Positions 1 through 9,590 are shown, numbered from the stretch's first letter. The stretch: DNA of 64,000 nt from Rhodoligotrophos sp. CJ14 (GCF_038811545.1 NZ_CP133319.1:930001-994000), one strand, 5' to 3'. Numbers and translations are program-made. The notes: generated by a model from the letters alone, not told the origin.

Positions 1-299
1 GCTATGTGACGGTGCGCGAGACGGGTGGCCGCCTCGGCTTTATCACGCCCATGACCCACAATTTCTGCGAAAGCTGCAACCGGGTGCGGCTCACCTGCAC
101 CGGCACCCTGTTCATGTGCCTTGGGCAGGAAGATGCGGTTGACCTGCGTGCGCCCATGCGCGCCTCGGAAAGCGATGAGCTGCTCTGTCAGGCGATCGAT
201 ACGGCGATCGCCCGCAAGCCTAAGGGCCATGACTTCATCATCGATCGTCGGCACAAGAAGCCCGCGCTGGGCCGCCATATGTCCGTGACCGGCGGCTAG
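1..299 (+). CDS. moaA: GTP 3',8-cyclase MoaA, C-terminal part (gene begins before the window)
   Basis: Last ~98 residues of a radical-SAM enzyme that converts GTP to the cyclic intermediate in the first step of molybdenum cofactor synthesis. The open frame runs to the left edge, so the GTG at position 6 is internal. The C-terminal [4Fe-4S] cluster pattern CX2CX13C is present (FCESC, then LFMC), as are the NRVRLT stretch and the terminal Gly-Gly of the family. The N-terminal SAM-binding CX3CX2C domain lies outside the window. A dispersed hairpin repeat directly follows the stop. Confidence 0.96.
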   Translation, partial: YVTVRETGGRLGFITPMTHNFCESCNRVRLTCTGTLFMCLGQEDAVDLRAPMRASESDELLCQAIDTAIARKPKGHDFIIDRRHKKPALGRHMSVTGG

Positions 300-346
300 A
301 GCATTTTCGACCGAAGTGGATACCCGTTCGAAGAAAATGCGACCGG
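299..346. repeat. Dispersed intergenic hairpin repeat, family A, copy 1
   Basis: Inverted arms GCATTTTC (301-308) and GAAAATGC (333-340) enclose a core reading GAAGTGGATAC. The same arms and core recur at 25276-25319, and a decayed copy lies on the other strand at 37849-37900. It sits between the convergent 3' ends of moaA and the ATP-grasp gene, so it may act as a bidirectional terminator. Elements like this are frequent between genes in Hyphomicrobiales (from memory). Confidence 0.7.
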
Positions 347-353
347 GCCAGCT

Positions 354-1682
354 TCAGCGCCGGCCAAGCCCCACCCAGCGGCCGACCCGTCCGAAATAGG
401 TCATCAGGGTGGGCTTTGGATCGGTTCTCGACCAGGTCACATGCATATCCGCCTTCACCGCAGCCCGGACAGCCTCAACGAGCCAGCCGATCGCGCCCTT
501 GAGCCCAATCTCCCGATTGGCGAGCTCATGAACAAGCCCGGCCAGGTCCCCATAGGTCCACACGAAATGGACCCGCTTCTTGTCGAGCCTTGGCGCAAGT
601 CTCGGCTCGACCGGATCGGACCCGGCAAGCAGCATGCAAAGCCTCGTCAGCTGCATGCCGGCCGCTTCGATGAAGGCGTAGTTCGCACCAAACCGCGGGT
701 TGATCTCGAGAAAGCAGCGCTTGCCCGTGGCCTCGTCGAAGAGGAACTGAGCGCAGCCCACGCCCGTATAGCCCAAGGCGCCGGCCAGCGCATGAACATC
801 TCCCGACAGCTCGGGCACGTCCGGGATGGTCTTGCCCTCAACCGTGAGCCCGCTGCCATCGGCCCGGTCTGACCGGAAGATCTTGGCATGCTGCTCATCG
901 ATGATCCGCCCGTTGAGCGCGGCGAAATAGACATTATACCGACGCCCTGAGAAATAACGCTGCAGCAGCATGGGCCCTGCCGCCTCGAATGTTTCCGCGG
1001 GATAGGCGATAAGCGCCTCCCGGCTTTCGAGCGTGATCGCCTTGAGCTTGCCGAAACGGGTGCCCGGAGTGAGCGGCCGGATGACCAGGGGGAAGCCCAC
1101 CTTGTCCGCCGTGGCCAGCAGGAGGTCCGCGTTCGGTGCAACGGCATAGGGCGGGCAGTCCAACCCGGCGGCGCTGGCGATATCCAGCATGCCGGTCTTG
1201 TCGTGGCACTGCCTTACGATCGCAGCCGGCGGCATGGCGAGCCTGACGCCGCGGTCGGTCAGGGCCGTCCAATTCGCAGCGAGAATATCGAGCATCGCCT
1301 CGCTCACCGGCATCAGGGCGACGATGTCATCATGGCCGTCGATGAATGAGAGAAGCGCTGCCACAAAGCCCTTGTCTTTGGGCGAAGGCGCGTCCCAGAC
1401 CTGAGTGACAGCCTGCGAATATTCGGCGAAGGGCTGCTCAGCGCTGCCCGTCACCGCCACCCGGTAACCGAGCCGCGCAAGCACGCGCGCAGCGGTGAGC
1501 GCCGGACGGTAATTGCCGAGGATGAGCACCGTGCCGCCGCGCCCCTCGCGCCAGGGCAAGCCATGCCGGCCGACACGCGCGCCCGTTGCACCCGCCGCAC
1601 CGGCCATATCGGCACCGCCAGCGGATGCTCCACCAGCGCCTGTGATCACGCGGAAGCTCCTTGATGCGGATAGATTCTGCAT
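354..1682 (-). CDS. ATP-grasp domain protein (carboxylate-amine ligase-like)
   Basis: A ~442-residue protein with ATP-grasp organisation. An N-terminal Rossmann-like region begins with a VLILGNYRPALTAARVL stretch, the central part binds ATP, and the metal-binding FLEINPRFGANY motif lies near residues 340-352. The family activates a carboxylate with ATP and couples it to an amine or similar nucleophile; the substrate cannot be told here. The ATG at 1682 is preferred because a strong GGGGAGGGG Shine-Dalgarno lies ~6 bases upstream. A GTG at 1700 would overlap the upstream prpF-like stop by 4 bases and is the alternative. It is probably co-transcribed with the PrpF-family gene. Confidence 0.82.
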   Translation of the reverse strand: MQNLSASRSFRVITGAGGASAGGADMAGAAGATGARVGRHGLPWREGRGGTVLILGNYRPALTAARVLARLGYRVAVTGSAEQPFAEYSQAVTQVWDAPSPKDKGFVAALLSFIDGHDDIVALMPVSEAMLDILAANWTALTDRGVRLAMPPAAIVRQCHDKTGMLDIASAAGLDCPPYAVAPNADLLLATADKVGFPLVIRPLTPGTRFGKLKAITLESREALIAYPAETFEAAGPMLLQRYFSGRRYNVYFAALNGRIIDEQHAKIFRSDRADGSGLTVEGKTIPDVPELSGDVHALAGALGYTGVGCAQFLFDEATGKRCFLEINPRFGANYAFIEAAGMQLTRLCMLLAGSDPVEPRLAPRLDKKRVHFVWTYGDLAGLVHELANREIGLKGAIGWLVEAVRAAVKADMHVTWSRTDPKPTLMTYFGRVGRWVGLGRR

Positions 1683-1696
1683 GGTTCCCCTCCCCC

Positions 1697-2842
1697 TCAC
1701 GCGGCACGATGGATAAGGCCATTCGGCACAGGCGCTGTAACCGCCTCCATCACCTGCCGCGGCACGTAGACGAACCCGTCGAAAATCCGCCTTGCGGTGC
1801 GCACCAGCGACGCGCTGGAGATCGGCGAATGGTTTGCGCCTTTCCGGCTGAGCGCGATCTCGATCTCGAGCATGCCCACCGGATGCTCGATGCCGGTCAC
1901 CCCGGTGCCCTGCACCCGGCGAGATGTGATCTCACTCACCACCGTGCCAGGAAGGCATGAGGCGACCGCCAGGCACAGCCCCCCGGTGACCGGATAGCTT
2001 TCATGCGCGGTGGTCGGGGTGAAATAGCGCGAGCGCACACTGCCCTCATGATCGGGCTTCGAGACGACGGCCACCTTCGGCAGAACCGAGCCTGAGACAT
2101 CCCCCAGCCCTGCCCGCCGCCCTGCTTCAAGGCGCAACCCCTCGAGCCTTTCAAACAGCGGCCGGTTCGCGTTCAGCAATGCCGGCGTCTCATCGCCGGC
2201 CAGTCCCACATCCTCTGCCCGCACGAACATCACCGGAACCGCATAGTCGATCACCGAGACCTCGATCCCGTCGATAATGTCCTTGGCGCGGCCGGTCGGC
2301 AGCAGCATGCCCGTGACAGCGCCTTCCGATGCGGTGAAATTGAGCCGCACCGGCGAGCCGGTCCCGTTCACACCATCGATCCGGCAGTCGCCGGCATAAG
2401 TCGGCACGCCGCCAGGCGTTTCGACGGTCGCCTCGATCACCGCATCGGTATTCACATTATAGATGCGCAGCGTGGTGCGCGGTGCCCGCGCCTCGATGAG
2501 GCCGGCCTCGAGCGCATAGGGTCCGACTGCGGCAAGCATGTTGCCGCAATTGGGCTTGGTGTCCACATAGGCCCGCTCGACATTGACCTGCGCGAAGAGA
2601 TAGTCGAGATCCGCATCCGGCCGTTTTGAAGTCGAGACGATTGCAACCTTGCTGGTGAGCGGATTGCCACCGCCGATGCCGTCAACCTGCAGGGGATTGC
2701 CGCTGCCCATGGCCGCAACCAGCACCGCATCCCGCAGCGCGGGGTCAGCCGGCAGATCATCCCGATGGAAGAACGCGCCGCGCGATGTACCGCCCCGCAT
2801 GACAACACACGGAATGCGGATCTGATCGACTGCAAGCCTCAT
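1697..2842 (-). CDS. PrpF / 4-oxalomesaconate tautomerase family protein
   Basis: A 381-residue member of the PrpF isomerase family (diaminopimelate epimerase fold), close in feel to GalD, which tautomerises 4-oxalomesaconate in gallate breakdown. PrpF itself isomerises aconitate. Visible family features are the N-terminal VVMRGGTSRGAFF, GIGGGNPLTSKVAIV and the KPNCGNMLAAVGPYA block carrying the conserved Cys. Length is normal for the family. The downstream ATP-grasp gene starts within or just after its stop, suggesting one transcript. No other gallate-pathway gene is nearby, so the substrate remains open. Confidence 0.88.
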   Translation of the reverse strand: MRLAVDQIRIPCVVMRGGTSRGAFFHRDDLPADPALRDAVLVAAMGSGNPLQVDGIGGGNPLTSKVAIVSTSKRPDADLDYLFAQVNVERAYVDTKPNCGNMLAAVGPYALEAGLIEARAPRTTLRIYNVNTDAVIEATVETPGGVPTYAGDCRIDGVNGTGSPVRLNFTASEGAVTGMLLPTGRAKDIIDGIEVSVIDYAVPVMFVRAEDVGLAGDETPALLNANRPLFERLEGLRLEAGRRAGLGDVSGSVLPKVAVVSKPDHEGSVRSRYFTPTTAHESYPVTGGLCLAVASCLPGTVVSEITSRRVQGTGVTGIEHPVGMLEIEIALSRKGANHSPISSASLVRTARRIFDGFVYVPRQVMEAVTAPVPNGLIHRAA

Positions 2843-2950
2843 CTGGCCCTCCCGCCTGACCTGAGCATCGACGAACGGGCAGCGTGCCAGATTGGTGCTC
2901 GACCGCCCGTCTCCGAGGTCTATCCTGCGAAAGGCGTGCCAGTGCGGGGC

Positions 2951-4345
2951 TTACATCTTCAGCTTACCGAGAATTCGCGCCCAGCTGCGGATGCCGTGAT
3001 GGAAGCTCGCGACGTCATACTTCTCGTTCGGGCTGTGGATCCGGTCGTTCGGCAAGCCGAATCCGATGAGTAGGCTATCCATGCCGAGCATGGCCCGGAA
3101 GGCGCCGACGATCGGAATAGATCCGCCGCAGCCCATCATCACCGCGGGCCGGCCGAACTCCTCTTTCAGCGCCTCGGCAGCCTTGGTGAGCTGCGGATTA
3201 TCCGTGGGGATCTCGATCGCCGGGCTCGCGCCATAGCCGATGAACTCGGCCTTGCAATCCTCAGGCAGAGACGCCTGCACATACTCGCGGAACGCTTCCC
3301 TGATTTTGAGCGGGTCCTGCTTGCCGACCAGCCGGAACGAGACCTTGGCCGATGCCTTGGACGGGATCACCGTCTTTGAGCCGGCCGCGGTATAGCCGCC
3401 CCAGATGCCGTTGACATCGCAGGTCGGCCGCGACCACAGCTGTTCCAGAACGGAGCGATCCTGCTCACCCGCGGGAACGCTGAGGCCGATTTCGCCGAGG
3501 AACGTTTCGGCCGAGAAATGAAGCGATTTCCATTGCGCGCTGATTTCGGGCGGCAGCTCCTCGACCCCGTCATAGAAGCCGGGCAGCGTGACCCGGCCCT
3601 GATCATCATGAAGGCCGGCGAGAATGCGCGTGAGCACCCGGATCGGGTTGCGGGCCGGACCGCCATAAAGCCCCGAATGGAGATCGATCGCCGGTGCGGT
3701 AATCGTCACCTCGTCCATGACGAGGCCGCGTAGCCGGGTCGAAATGGCAGGTGTCTGCGCATCCCACATATTGGTATCGCACACCAGCGCCACATCCGCC
3801 TTGAGCTCCTCAGCATTCGCTTTGAGGAACGGCAGAAGGCTTGGGCTGCCGGTTTCCTCCTCGCCTTCGAGCAGGATGGTCACATTGACCGGCAGCTTGC
3901 CCTCGGCGGCGATCCAAGCGCGCGCCGCCTCGATGAAGGTCATGAACTGACCCTTATCATCGGCCGCGCCACGGGCGACGATCTGCCGGCCCCCGTCTGC
4001 CCCCGTGACTATTCGCGGCTCGAAGGGCGGGCTCGTCCACCTGTCCAGCGGGTCCGGTGGCTGCACGTCATAATGTCCATAAAACAGGACGCGCGGAGCG
4101 TTCGCCCCGCCCGCGGCGTTATAATGGGCAACCACCATGGGACGTCCCGGTGTCGGCCTGACCGAGGCCTCGAAGCCAAGCCCGCCAAGCTCGGCCTCGA
4201 GCCACCTTGCTGCGCGCTCGCAGTGCTCCGCATAGGCGGGGTCGGTCGAGACGCTCGGAATGCGGAGCACATCGAACAGCCGGCCAAGGCTTGCGTCCAA
4301 GCCCTGGTCAATATGAGACAACACGGATGAAGGTATATCTGACAT
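2951..4345 (-). CDS. M20 family metallo-dipeptidase
   Basis: A 464-residue zinc peptidase of the M20 (ArgE/DapE/CPG2) group, probably a cytoplasmic dipeptidase. Metal and catalytic residues are clear: H91 and D93 in FYGHYDVQPPDP, D130 in GAADDKGQF and the EE pair at 162-163 in LEGEEETGS. A bacterial exopeptidase dimerisation insert follows in the middle. The frame is open to 4483, but homologous sequence begins near MSDIPSS, and the ATG at 4345 has a GGGG-type ribosome site, so I use that start. It is divergent from the SLC13 permease; the pair may share a substrate theme (small peptides or acids), which is inference. Confidence 0.92.
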   Translation of the reverse strand: MSDIPSSVLSHIDQGLDASLGRLFDVLRIPSVSTDPAYAEHCERAARWLEAELGGLGFEASVRPTPGRPMVVAHYNAAGGANAPRVLFYGHYDVQPPDPLDRWTSPPFEPRIVTGADGGRQIVARGAADDKGQFMTFIEAARAWIAAEGKLPVNVTILLEGEEETGSPSLLPFLKANAEELKADVALVCDTNMWDAQTPAISTRLRGLVMDEVTITAPAIDLHSGLYGGPARNPIRVLTRILAGLHDDQGRVTLPGFYDGVEELPPEISAQWKSLHFSAETFLGEIGLSVPAGEQDRSVLEQLWSRPTCDVNGIWGGYTAAGSKTVIPSKASAKVSFRLVGKQDPLKIREAFREYVQASLPEDCKAEFIGYGASPAIEIPTDNPQLTKAAEALKEEFGRPAVMMGCGGSIPIVGAFRAMLGMDSLLIGFGLPNDRIHSPNEKYDVASFHHGIRSWARILGKLKM

Positions 4346-4460
4346 TTTTCCCCGGATACGGTCGCGATAACGCCAAGGCGCGGCGCAATCGGTAATTATC
4401 CATTTGCTGGTCGGGGATAGTGTCAGCGGTAATCGGGGCGAGCAAGAGGCAATTATCTCC

Positions 4461-6020
4461 ATGTCCGCCACCATGTCGAGCATGACACTGGCCCGCGACA
4501 GCTTGCAAGCGCATGAGCCATCCGCCGGATGGTCGACTTGGCTTGTCCGCCAGGGCTATCAGCGTCTGCTCGTCCTGCGCGCCCAGATCGACCTTTATTA
4601 TTTCTGGGAGAAGCGGTGGTTCTTCTTCGTGCTCGGCTTCGGCGCGCTGATGCTGTCTTTGGCACCGCCCCACGGCCTGAGCCAGGAAGGCTGGGTGATG
4701 CTGATCATGTCCGGTGCGGCAACCGTGCTGTTCATCACCCACCCGGTGCCGCTGCCAACCGTCGCCCTGCTCATCATCGTGGGCCAGGTGCTGCTGGTCG
4801 GTGTCGATTCCGACATCGTCGCCGGCAATCTGATGACCGATTCCGTCCTGTTCATCATGGGCTCGCTCATGTTGGCCGTGGCTGTCGTGAAGCAGAAGCT
4901 CGACAAGCGCATCGCTTGGAGCATCGTGCGGATCACCGGCACCCGCACCGTGAATGTATGCTTCGGAATTTCCGCGGTCTGTGGCCTGATGGCCTCCTTC
5001 ATTGGTGAGCACACGGTGGCTGCGATGATGCTGCCCGTGGGGATAACCCTCATTTCGCTCACCGCGCAGAACCCGGCGCGCATCCGCAATTTGAGTGCCT
5101 TCATCCTTTTTTCGATCGTGTTCGGCTGCACCACCGCTGGCATCGGCACCCCATCCGGCGGCGCGCGCAACGCGATCATGATCGGCTATTGGCAGGAATT
5201 CTTCTATAACCCCGCCAATCCTGCGACCCGGCGCTATGTGATCGACTATCTGACCTGGATGCTCTACGGCTATCCGCTGTTCATCGCCCAGCTCCTGTTC
5301 GTAACGCCGATCCTCTACTTCACTTTCCGGCCTGAACGTCAGGATCTTTCCCGGGCGGTGGCCAAGCTGCGCCTCCAGATCGAGCTCGATGGGCCCATGA
5401 CCCCCGGCGCATGGCTTTCCGTGTTCATTTTCATTCTCATCATGATCGGCTGGATCACCGCATCCCAGCTCATCGGCATGGGAACGGTCGCCCTGCTCGG
5501 CACCTGCGCTTTCCTGGTGACCGGCCTGGTGAAATGGGAAGACATCAATTCCGGCGTGAACTGGGGCGTCGTGTTGCTCTATGCCGCAGCGATTTCCTTA
5601 GGGGTGGAGATGCAGACCACTGGCGCTGCAAGCTGGCTTGCCGACCAGGTCTTCGCCCTCTTCGCGCCAATCGGCCTGGGCAGCGGCTTGGGGCTTTTGG
5701 CGGGCGTGGCGATTCTCACCGCTGCGGTTGCCAATACCATGGCCCCGGGCGCTGCCGTTGCGGTTCTAGGCCCCATTGTTCTGAAGCTTGCCGGGCCAAC
5801 AGGCGCCGATCCGATCCAGATCGGTTTCATCACGGCATTCGCCTCCGCCTTTGCCTATCTGGCGGTCGCAAGCTCGCCCGCCTCCACCATTGTCTTCTCC
5901 TCGGGCTATCTGAAAATCTCGGATTTCCTGCGCGTTGGCTGGCGCATGGCTCTGATGTCGATGATCCTGCTTTTGCTGCAGGCCGAATTCTTATGGCCGC
6001 TCATCGATCACTGGCGCTAA
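4461..6020 (+). CDS. SLC13 (DASS) family permease
   Basis: An inner-membrane transporter with about a dozen hydrophobic segments, of the divalent anion:sodium symporter family (dicarboxylates, sulfate or similar). The pattern includes a FIGEHTVAAMMLPVGI stretch and a later AAVANTMAPGAAVAVLGP stretch, the two pseudo-symmetric substrate/Na+ binding loops. I place the start at ATG 4461 rather than a TTG at 4404 because the extra residues are not membrane-like; ATG 4473 is also possible. A tandem universal stress protein begins 10 bases after the stop, probably on the same mRNA, which suggests regulated transport. Confidence 0.85.
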   Translation: MSATMSSMTLARDSLQAHEPSAGWSTWLVRQGYQRLLVLRAQIDLYYFWEKRWFFFVLGFGALMLSLAPPHGLSQEGWVMLIMSGAATVLFITHPVPLPTVALLIIVGQVLLVGVDSDIVAGNLMTDSVLFIMGSLMLAVAVVKQKLDKRIAWSIVRITGTRTVNVCFGISAVCGLMASFIGEHTVAAMMLPVGITLISLTAQNPARIRNLSAFILFSIVFGCTTAGIGTPSGGARNAIMIGYWQEFFYNPANPATRRYVIDYLTWMLYGYPLFIAQLLFVTPILYFTFRPERQDLSRAVAKLRLQIELDGPMTPGAWLSVFIFILIMIGWITASQLIGMGTVALLGTCAFLVTGLVKWEDINSGVNWGVVLLYAAAISLGVEMQTTGAASWLADQVFALFAPIGLGSGLGLLAGVAILTAAVANTMAPGAAVAVLGPIVLKLAGPTGADPIQIGFITAFASAFAYLAVASSPASTIVFSSGYLKISDFLRVGWRMALMSMILLLLQAEFLWPLIDHWR

Positions 6021-6029
6021 TCTATTTGC

Positions 6030-7115
6030 ATGACTGTGCTCGACCAGCTCAAGATGCTGTTTGGCCGGCCCCCCGTTTCCGCCATGGCGGGCACCGCGGC
6101 GGTCAAGCCGCGACGCCGCCCGCCAACCCATCACGAGAAGGCCGTCCAGAAGCAGCTCGATGAGCTGCGCCGGCGGCGGCGCGAGCGCTTTCGCATTCTC
6201 GTCTGCATTGACGGCTCAGAAGAGGCGAATGAAGCGCTCCGCATGGCCGCCTATCTCGGCCGCCCCGATGAATGCGACATCATCCTGCTCTATGTCCGCC
6301 ATGTGGACCACGGGCTTGCCTCGGGTGGATTGCAGGTCCGTGTGGCCCGCCAGAACATGCTCGATTGGGGCATTGAGCTGCCCGGCATCCGCGATCTGCG
6401 CGAGGGGCTGGAGCTGCTCAAATCCGAAGGCATGACGCTCGAGGGCTGGACATACTCGATCGCGCATACGGATGTGTGGGGTGATCCCCTCGGCGACAAC
6501 AAGGTCGAATACCGTGACGAGACCACCGGGCGCAGTATCGTTCTGAAACTCAAGACGGCGCCGGACACCGCGAGTGGCATTCTCGACCAATATGAGCTCG
6601 GCCCTTACAACTTGATGATCCTGGGCGAATCGTCCCGCTGGCACAGCGAATTCCGGTCCATATTCTTCGGCGGCAGCGTGGTGCAGAAGGTTGCCATGCT
6701 GGCACCCTGTTCGGTTCTGGTGGCACGCAAGGGCAGCCATCAGAAAACCGGCTTCTTCATCTGCACCGATGGCAGCGCGCGTTCGACCGACGGCGTCAAG
6801 CGTGCTGCCGTGCTCGCCAAGACCTGTGGTGCACCGATCACCCTTTTCGCAGTCGCCCCTACCCTCAAGGGCCGCCCCTTTGCCCGCGAGGCGGTGGAGA
6901 ATGCTCGCGCGCTGCTGAAATCCATGCGCATCGAGGTGGCTCATGTCAAAGTCGCCGTCGGCGATCCGGCCGAGCAGATCGTCCGCCATGGCGCCAATTA
7001 CAAGCTGATCGTCGTCTCCGATGAGGGGCGCACCCGCCTGCAGCGGGTGTTCAAGGGCTCCGTCTCTTATGAGGTTGTGCGCGACGCCCGCACCTCGGTG
7101 CTCGATGTGCGGTGA
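6030..7115 (+). CDS. Tandem universal stress protein (UspA family)
   Basis: A 361-residue cytoplasmic protein with a basic, Arg-rich N-terminus (residues 27-52) and two Usp folds. The first begins with FRILVCIDGSEEANEALRMA near residue 55. The second begins with TGFFICTDGSARSTDGVKRA near 241 and ends with the VGDPAEQIVRHG/VVSDEGRTR region. A long insert in the first domain carries PYNLMILGESSRWHSEF, which resembles the G-2X-G-9X-G(S/T) ATP signature only loosely. It starts 10 bases after the SLC13 gene and probably modulates that transporter (inference). It converges on the cysteine hydrolase with a 3-base gap. Confidence 0.87.
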   Translation: MTVLDQLKMLFGRPPVSAMAGTAAVKPRRRPPTHHEKAVQKQLDELRRRRRERFRILVCIDGSEEANEALRMAAYLGRPDECDIILLYVRHVDHGLASGGLQVRVARQNMLDWGIELPGIRDLREGLELLKSEGMTLEGWTYSIAHTDVWGDPLGDNKVEYRDETTGRSIVLKLKTAPDTASGILDQYELGPYNLMILGESSRWHSEFRSIFFGGSVVQKVAMLAPCSVLVARKGSHQKTGFFICTDGSARSTDGVKRAAVLAKTCGAPITLFAVAPTLKGRPFAREAVENARALLKSMRIEVAHVKVAVGDPAEQIVRHGANYKLIVVSDEGRTRLQRVFKGSVSYEVVRDARTSVLDVR

Positions 7116-7118
7116 CGA

Positions 7119-7712
7119 TCAGGCGAACGCCTCTGCATCCCTGACCACCAGCGCGAATCGGTCGGCAAGCTCCGTCAGCGCAACCCTGTGAACCATGCGG
7201 CCGCTGACCGGCTCGCCATCGACGCCGGGCAAGTCCCGTGTGGCGCAAGCAGCCTCGACGACCGTCGTGGAGTAGCCGAGATCAAGGGCCGCGCGCACTG
7301 TCGAGCTCACGCACATATGCGTCATGAAGCCCGCAATCACGAGCGGACGTCCCTCCTGTCCAATCACTTTGGCGAGCTCTGTCTGCGCAAAGGCATTTGG
7401 CAGGGCCTTTTCGATCACCCTTTCATCCGCGCGTGGCGTAATCGCCCCGATGATCTGGCCGCGCTCCGCCTCCCGATCGAAGAGGCTGCCGGGCTTGCCC
7501 TTATGCGCCACATGGATGATGCGCGCACCGGCCTTGCGGGCCTTTTCGAGCAGCATCGCCGCCGCGCTGATCGCCTGGTCCACACCCGCGAGCGGTAAGG
7601 CGCCGCTCACATATTCGTTCTGATAATCGATGAGCACGAGAGTGCTGCGGGAAAGCTCGGGAGCTTGGAGCTTGGCGCCGGCCATATCGAGCAGGGTCTT
7701 GGGAGCGGTCAT
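7119..7712 (-). CDS. Isochorismatase-like cysteine hydrolase
   Basis: A 197-residue hydrolase of the isochorismatase/nicotinamidase fold. The triad is in place: Asp in VLIDYQNEYVSG near residue 29, Lys in VIEKALPNAF, and the nucleophile Cys in THMCVSSTVRAALDLGY near 132. The cis-peptide-containing IAGFMTHM segment is also typical. The substrate (an amide or vinyl ether) cannot be read from sequence. The ATG at 7712 has an AGGAAA ribosome site. It lies 34 bases downstream of the LysE-type exporter and may be in the same operon as that gene and mrp. Confidence 0.9.
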   Translation of the reverse strand: MTAPKTLLDMAGAKLQAPELSRSTLVLIDYQNEYVSGALPLAGVDQAISAAAMLLEKARKAGARIIHVAHKGKPGSLFDREAERGQIIGAITPRADERVIEKALPNAFAQTELAKVIGQEGRPLVIAGFMTHMCVSSTVRAALDLGYSTTVVEAACATRDLPGVDGEPVSGRMVHRVALTELADRFALVVRDAEAFA

Positions 7713-7746
7713 CGGGGATTTCCTTGAATGAGATCAACAGATGAGA

Positions 7747-8379
7747 TCAACGACGCAAGCCGGATGCGGCAAGCATGCCGGCAAAGAGCAGCATCGCGCT
7801 GCCGGTGACCCGCTCCTGCCATTGCTGCAAGCTCGGGCGGGCGGCAAGCCAGTTCCCGGCTTTCGAGAAAGCATAGGCCTGAATGATGCCCCAGATCAGG
7901 GCACCGACCGTAAACAAGCCACCCAATAGGAGCAGCTGCGCCGTCATCCGGCCGCGCGATGGATCGGCAAATTGCGGCAGGAAGGCCAGGAAGAACAGGG
8001 AGATCTTTGGATTGAGCAGATTGATCGCCGCCCCTTTGACGAGAAGGCTAGCGCGCCCGAGCTCATGTCTCGTATGAGGCCGCTCCCCACCAACGCTCGT
8101 GAGCATCTTGACGCCGAGATAGGCAAGATAGGCAACCCCGACCCAGCGGGTGATCTCGAACAAGACGGGCGAAGCAACGAAGAGCGCGCTGATGCCAATG
8201 CCGGTGGCGAAAGCCTGGATGGCAACACCCGAGAGTGTTCCGAACGATGCCCACAGGCCCGCCGTGAAGCCGCGGCTCATGGCAGTGCTGCCGATATAGG
8301 CCATGTCGGCGCCCGGCGCGAGATAGACGGCAATGGATGCGAGCATGAAGCCCGCGAGACTTGCCGGATCGATCAGCAT
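7747..8379 (-). CDS. LysE/RhtB family translocator
   Basis: A 210-residue inner-membrane protein with about six hydrophobic segments and the family N-terminus (ASIAVYLAPGADMAYIGSTAM), where the PGAD/PGPD loop is characteristic. The family exports amino acids or small metabolites. The segment NLLNPKISLFFLAFLPQF near residue 115 is a strong family marker. It starts 8 bases after the mrp stop and precedes the cysteine hydrolase. The three genes run the same way. Confidence 0.92.
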   Translation of the reverse strand: MLIDPASLAGFMLASIAVYLAPGADMAYIGSTAMSRGFTAGLWASFGTLSGVAIQAFATGIGISALFVASPVLFEITRWVGVAYLAYLGVKMLTSVGGERPHTRHELGRASLLVKGAAINLLNPKISLFFLAFLPQFADPSRGRMTAQLLLLGGLFTVGALIWGIIQAYAFSKAGNWLAARPSLQQWQERVTGSAMLLFAGMLAASGLRR

Positions 8380-8387
8380 GGCCCGTC

Positions 8388-9590
8388 CTATTCGATGACG
8401 ATGCGTGGCGCCTTGCGGCCCTGAACGGCGCGGCCTTCCGAGATCTGGCCCCAGACATCCCGAGCAATCTCGCGGAAGATCGCCGAATGCACGCTGTCCG
8501 GTTCAGAGACCACGACCGGCTGCCCTGCATCGGACCGCTCCCGCATGATGATGTCAAGCGGCACCTCGCCCAGGAACGGCAGACCAAGCCTTTGCGCTTC
8601 GGCCCTTGCGCCACCATGACCGAAGATCTCGGACCGCTCACCACATTTCGGGCAGATGAAATAGCTCATATTTTCGATGATACCGAGGACCGGCACGTCG
8701 ACCTTTTTGAACATATTGAGCCCCTTGCGGGCATCGATGAGGGCAAGATCCTGCGGGGTCGATACGATCACGGCACCCGATAGGGGCACCTGCTGCGCCA
8801 TGGTGAGCTGGGCATCCCCCGTTCCCGGTGGCATGTCCACCACCAGCACATCGAGCTCGCCCCAGGCAACCTCCCGCAGCATCTGGGTGAGGGCCGACAT
8901 CACCATCGGTCCTCGCCAGATCATGGCCGTGTCTTCCTCGACGAGAAAGCCCATGGACATGACCTTCAGCCCGTGACCCTCCATAGGCAGAAGCGTGCGG
9001 CCGCCGGCAGAGCGCGGCTTGCCGGTGACACCCAGCAGGCGGGGCATGGACGGCCCGTAGATATCCGCATCCAGCAGGCCCACCTTGAGGCCGTTGCACA
9101 GAAGCGCCAGCGCGAGATTGACCGCCGTGGTCGATTTGCCCACACCGCCTTTGCCCGAAGCCACAGCAATAATGTGACGAATGCCGGGGACGGCGCCGGT
9201 CTGCCGTACCGGACGGCCGCTCGCCGCCCCTGGTCCCCCAGGAGGTGGAGCTGACCGTATCATCGAGGGAGGAGGTGTGACCGTGCGGCCCCGACCTGCG
9301 GCCGGTGCTCCATTTGGTGCGGGTTTTGCGCGCTCCGATGGCGCATCGGCCGTGAGCACGACCCGCACCTGCTGAATGCCCGCAATCTGGCTCACCGCCT
9401 TTTCTGCTGCCTGCCGTAGCGCCTCCATCTCCCGGGCGCGCGCTGGATCAACCGTAAGGGCAAAGGTGACCGTGCCATCTCGGATGACGATCTCCGAGAC
9501 CAGTCCCAAGGCGACGATATTGCTGGAAAGGTCCGGCCCGCGCACCTTGGCGAGCTGCGCGAGCACTTGGTCTTTTGTAATGTCCGTCAT
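8388..9590 (-). CDS. mrp: Mrp/ApbC-type iron-sulfur cluster carrier ATPase
   Basis: A 400-residue P-loop protein that binds and transfers Fe-S clusters in the cytoplasm. The N-terminal ~90 residues form a MIP18/DUF59 domain. A Pro/Arg-rich linker (about 105-130) follows, then the ATPase with deviant Walker A ASGKGGVGKSTTAVN, the DVLVVDMPPGTGD switch region and the cluster-ligating CPKC near residue 315. The fused DUF59 plus ATPase layout is usual for bacterial Mrp. The IclR gene lies 38 bases upstream on the same strand. Confidence 0.95.
   Translation of the reverse strand: MTDITKDQVLAQLAKVRGPDLSSNIVALGLVSEIVIRDGTVTFALTVDPARAREMEALRQAAEKAVSQIAGIQQVRVVLTADAPSERAKPAPNGAPAAGRGRTVTPPPSMIRSAPPPGGPGAASGRPVRQTGAVPGIRHIIAVASGKGGVGKSTTAVNLALALLCNGLKVGLLDADIYGPSMPRLLGVTGKPRSAGGRTLLPMEGHGLKVMSMGFLVEEDTAMIWRGPMVMSALTQMLREVAWGELDVLVVDMPPGTGDAQLTMAQQVPLSGAVIVSTPQDLALIDARKGLNMFKKVDVPVLGIIENMSYFICPKCGERSEIFGHGGARAEAQRLGLPFLGEVPLDIIMRERSDAGQPVVVSEPDSVHSAIFREIARDVWGQISEGRAVQGRKAPRIVIE

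Noticed and set aside
54-299. moaA as a frameshifted or truncated pseudogene
   Set aside because: The frame is open to the window edge and the cluster and terminal Gly-Gly are intact; it is simply cut by the window.
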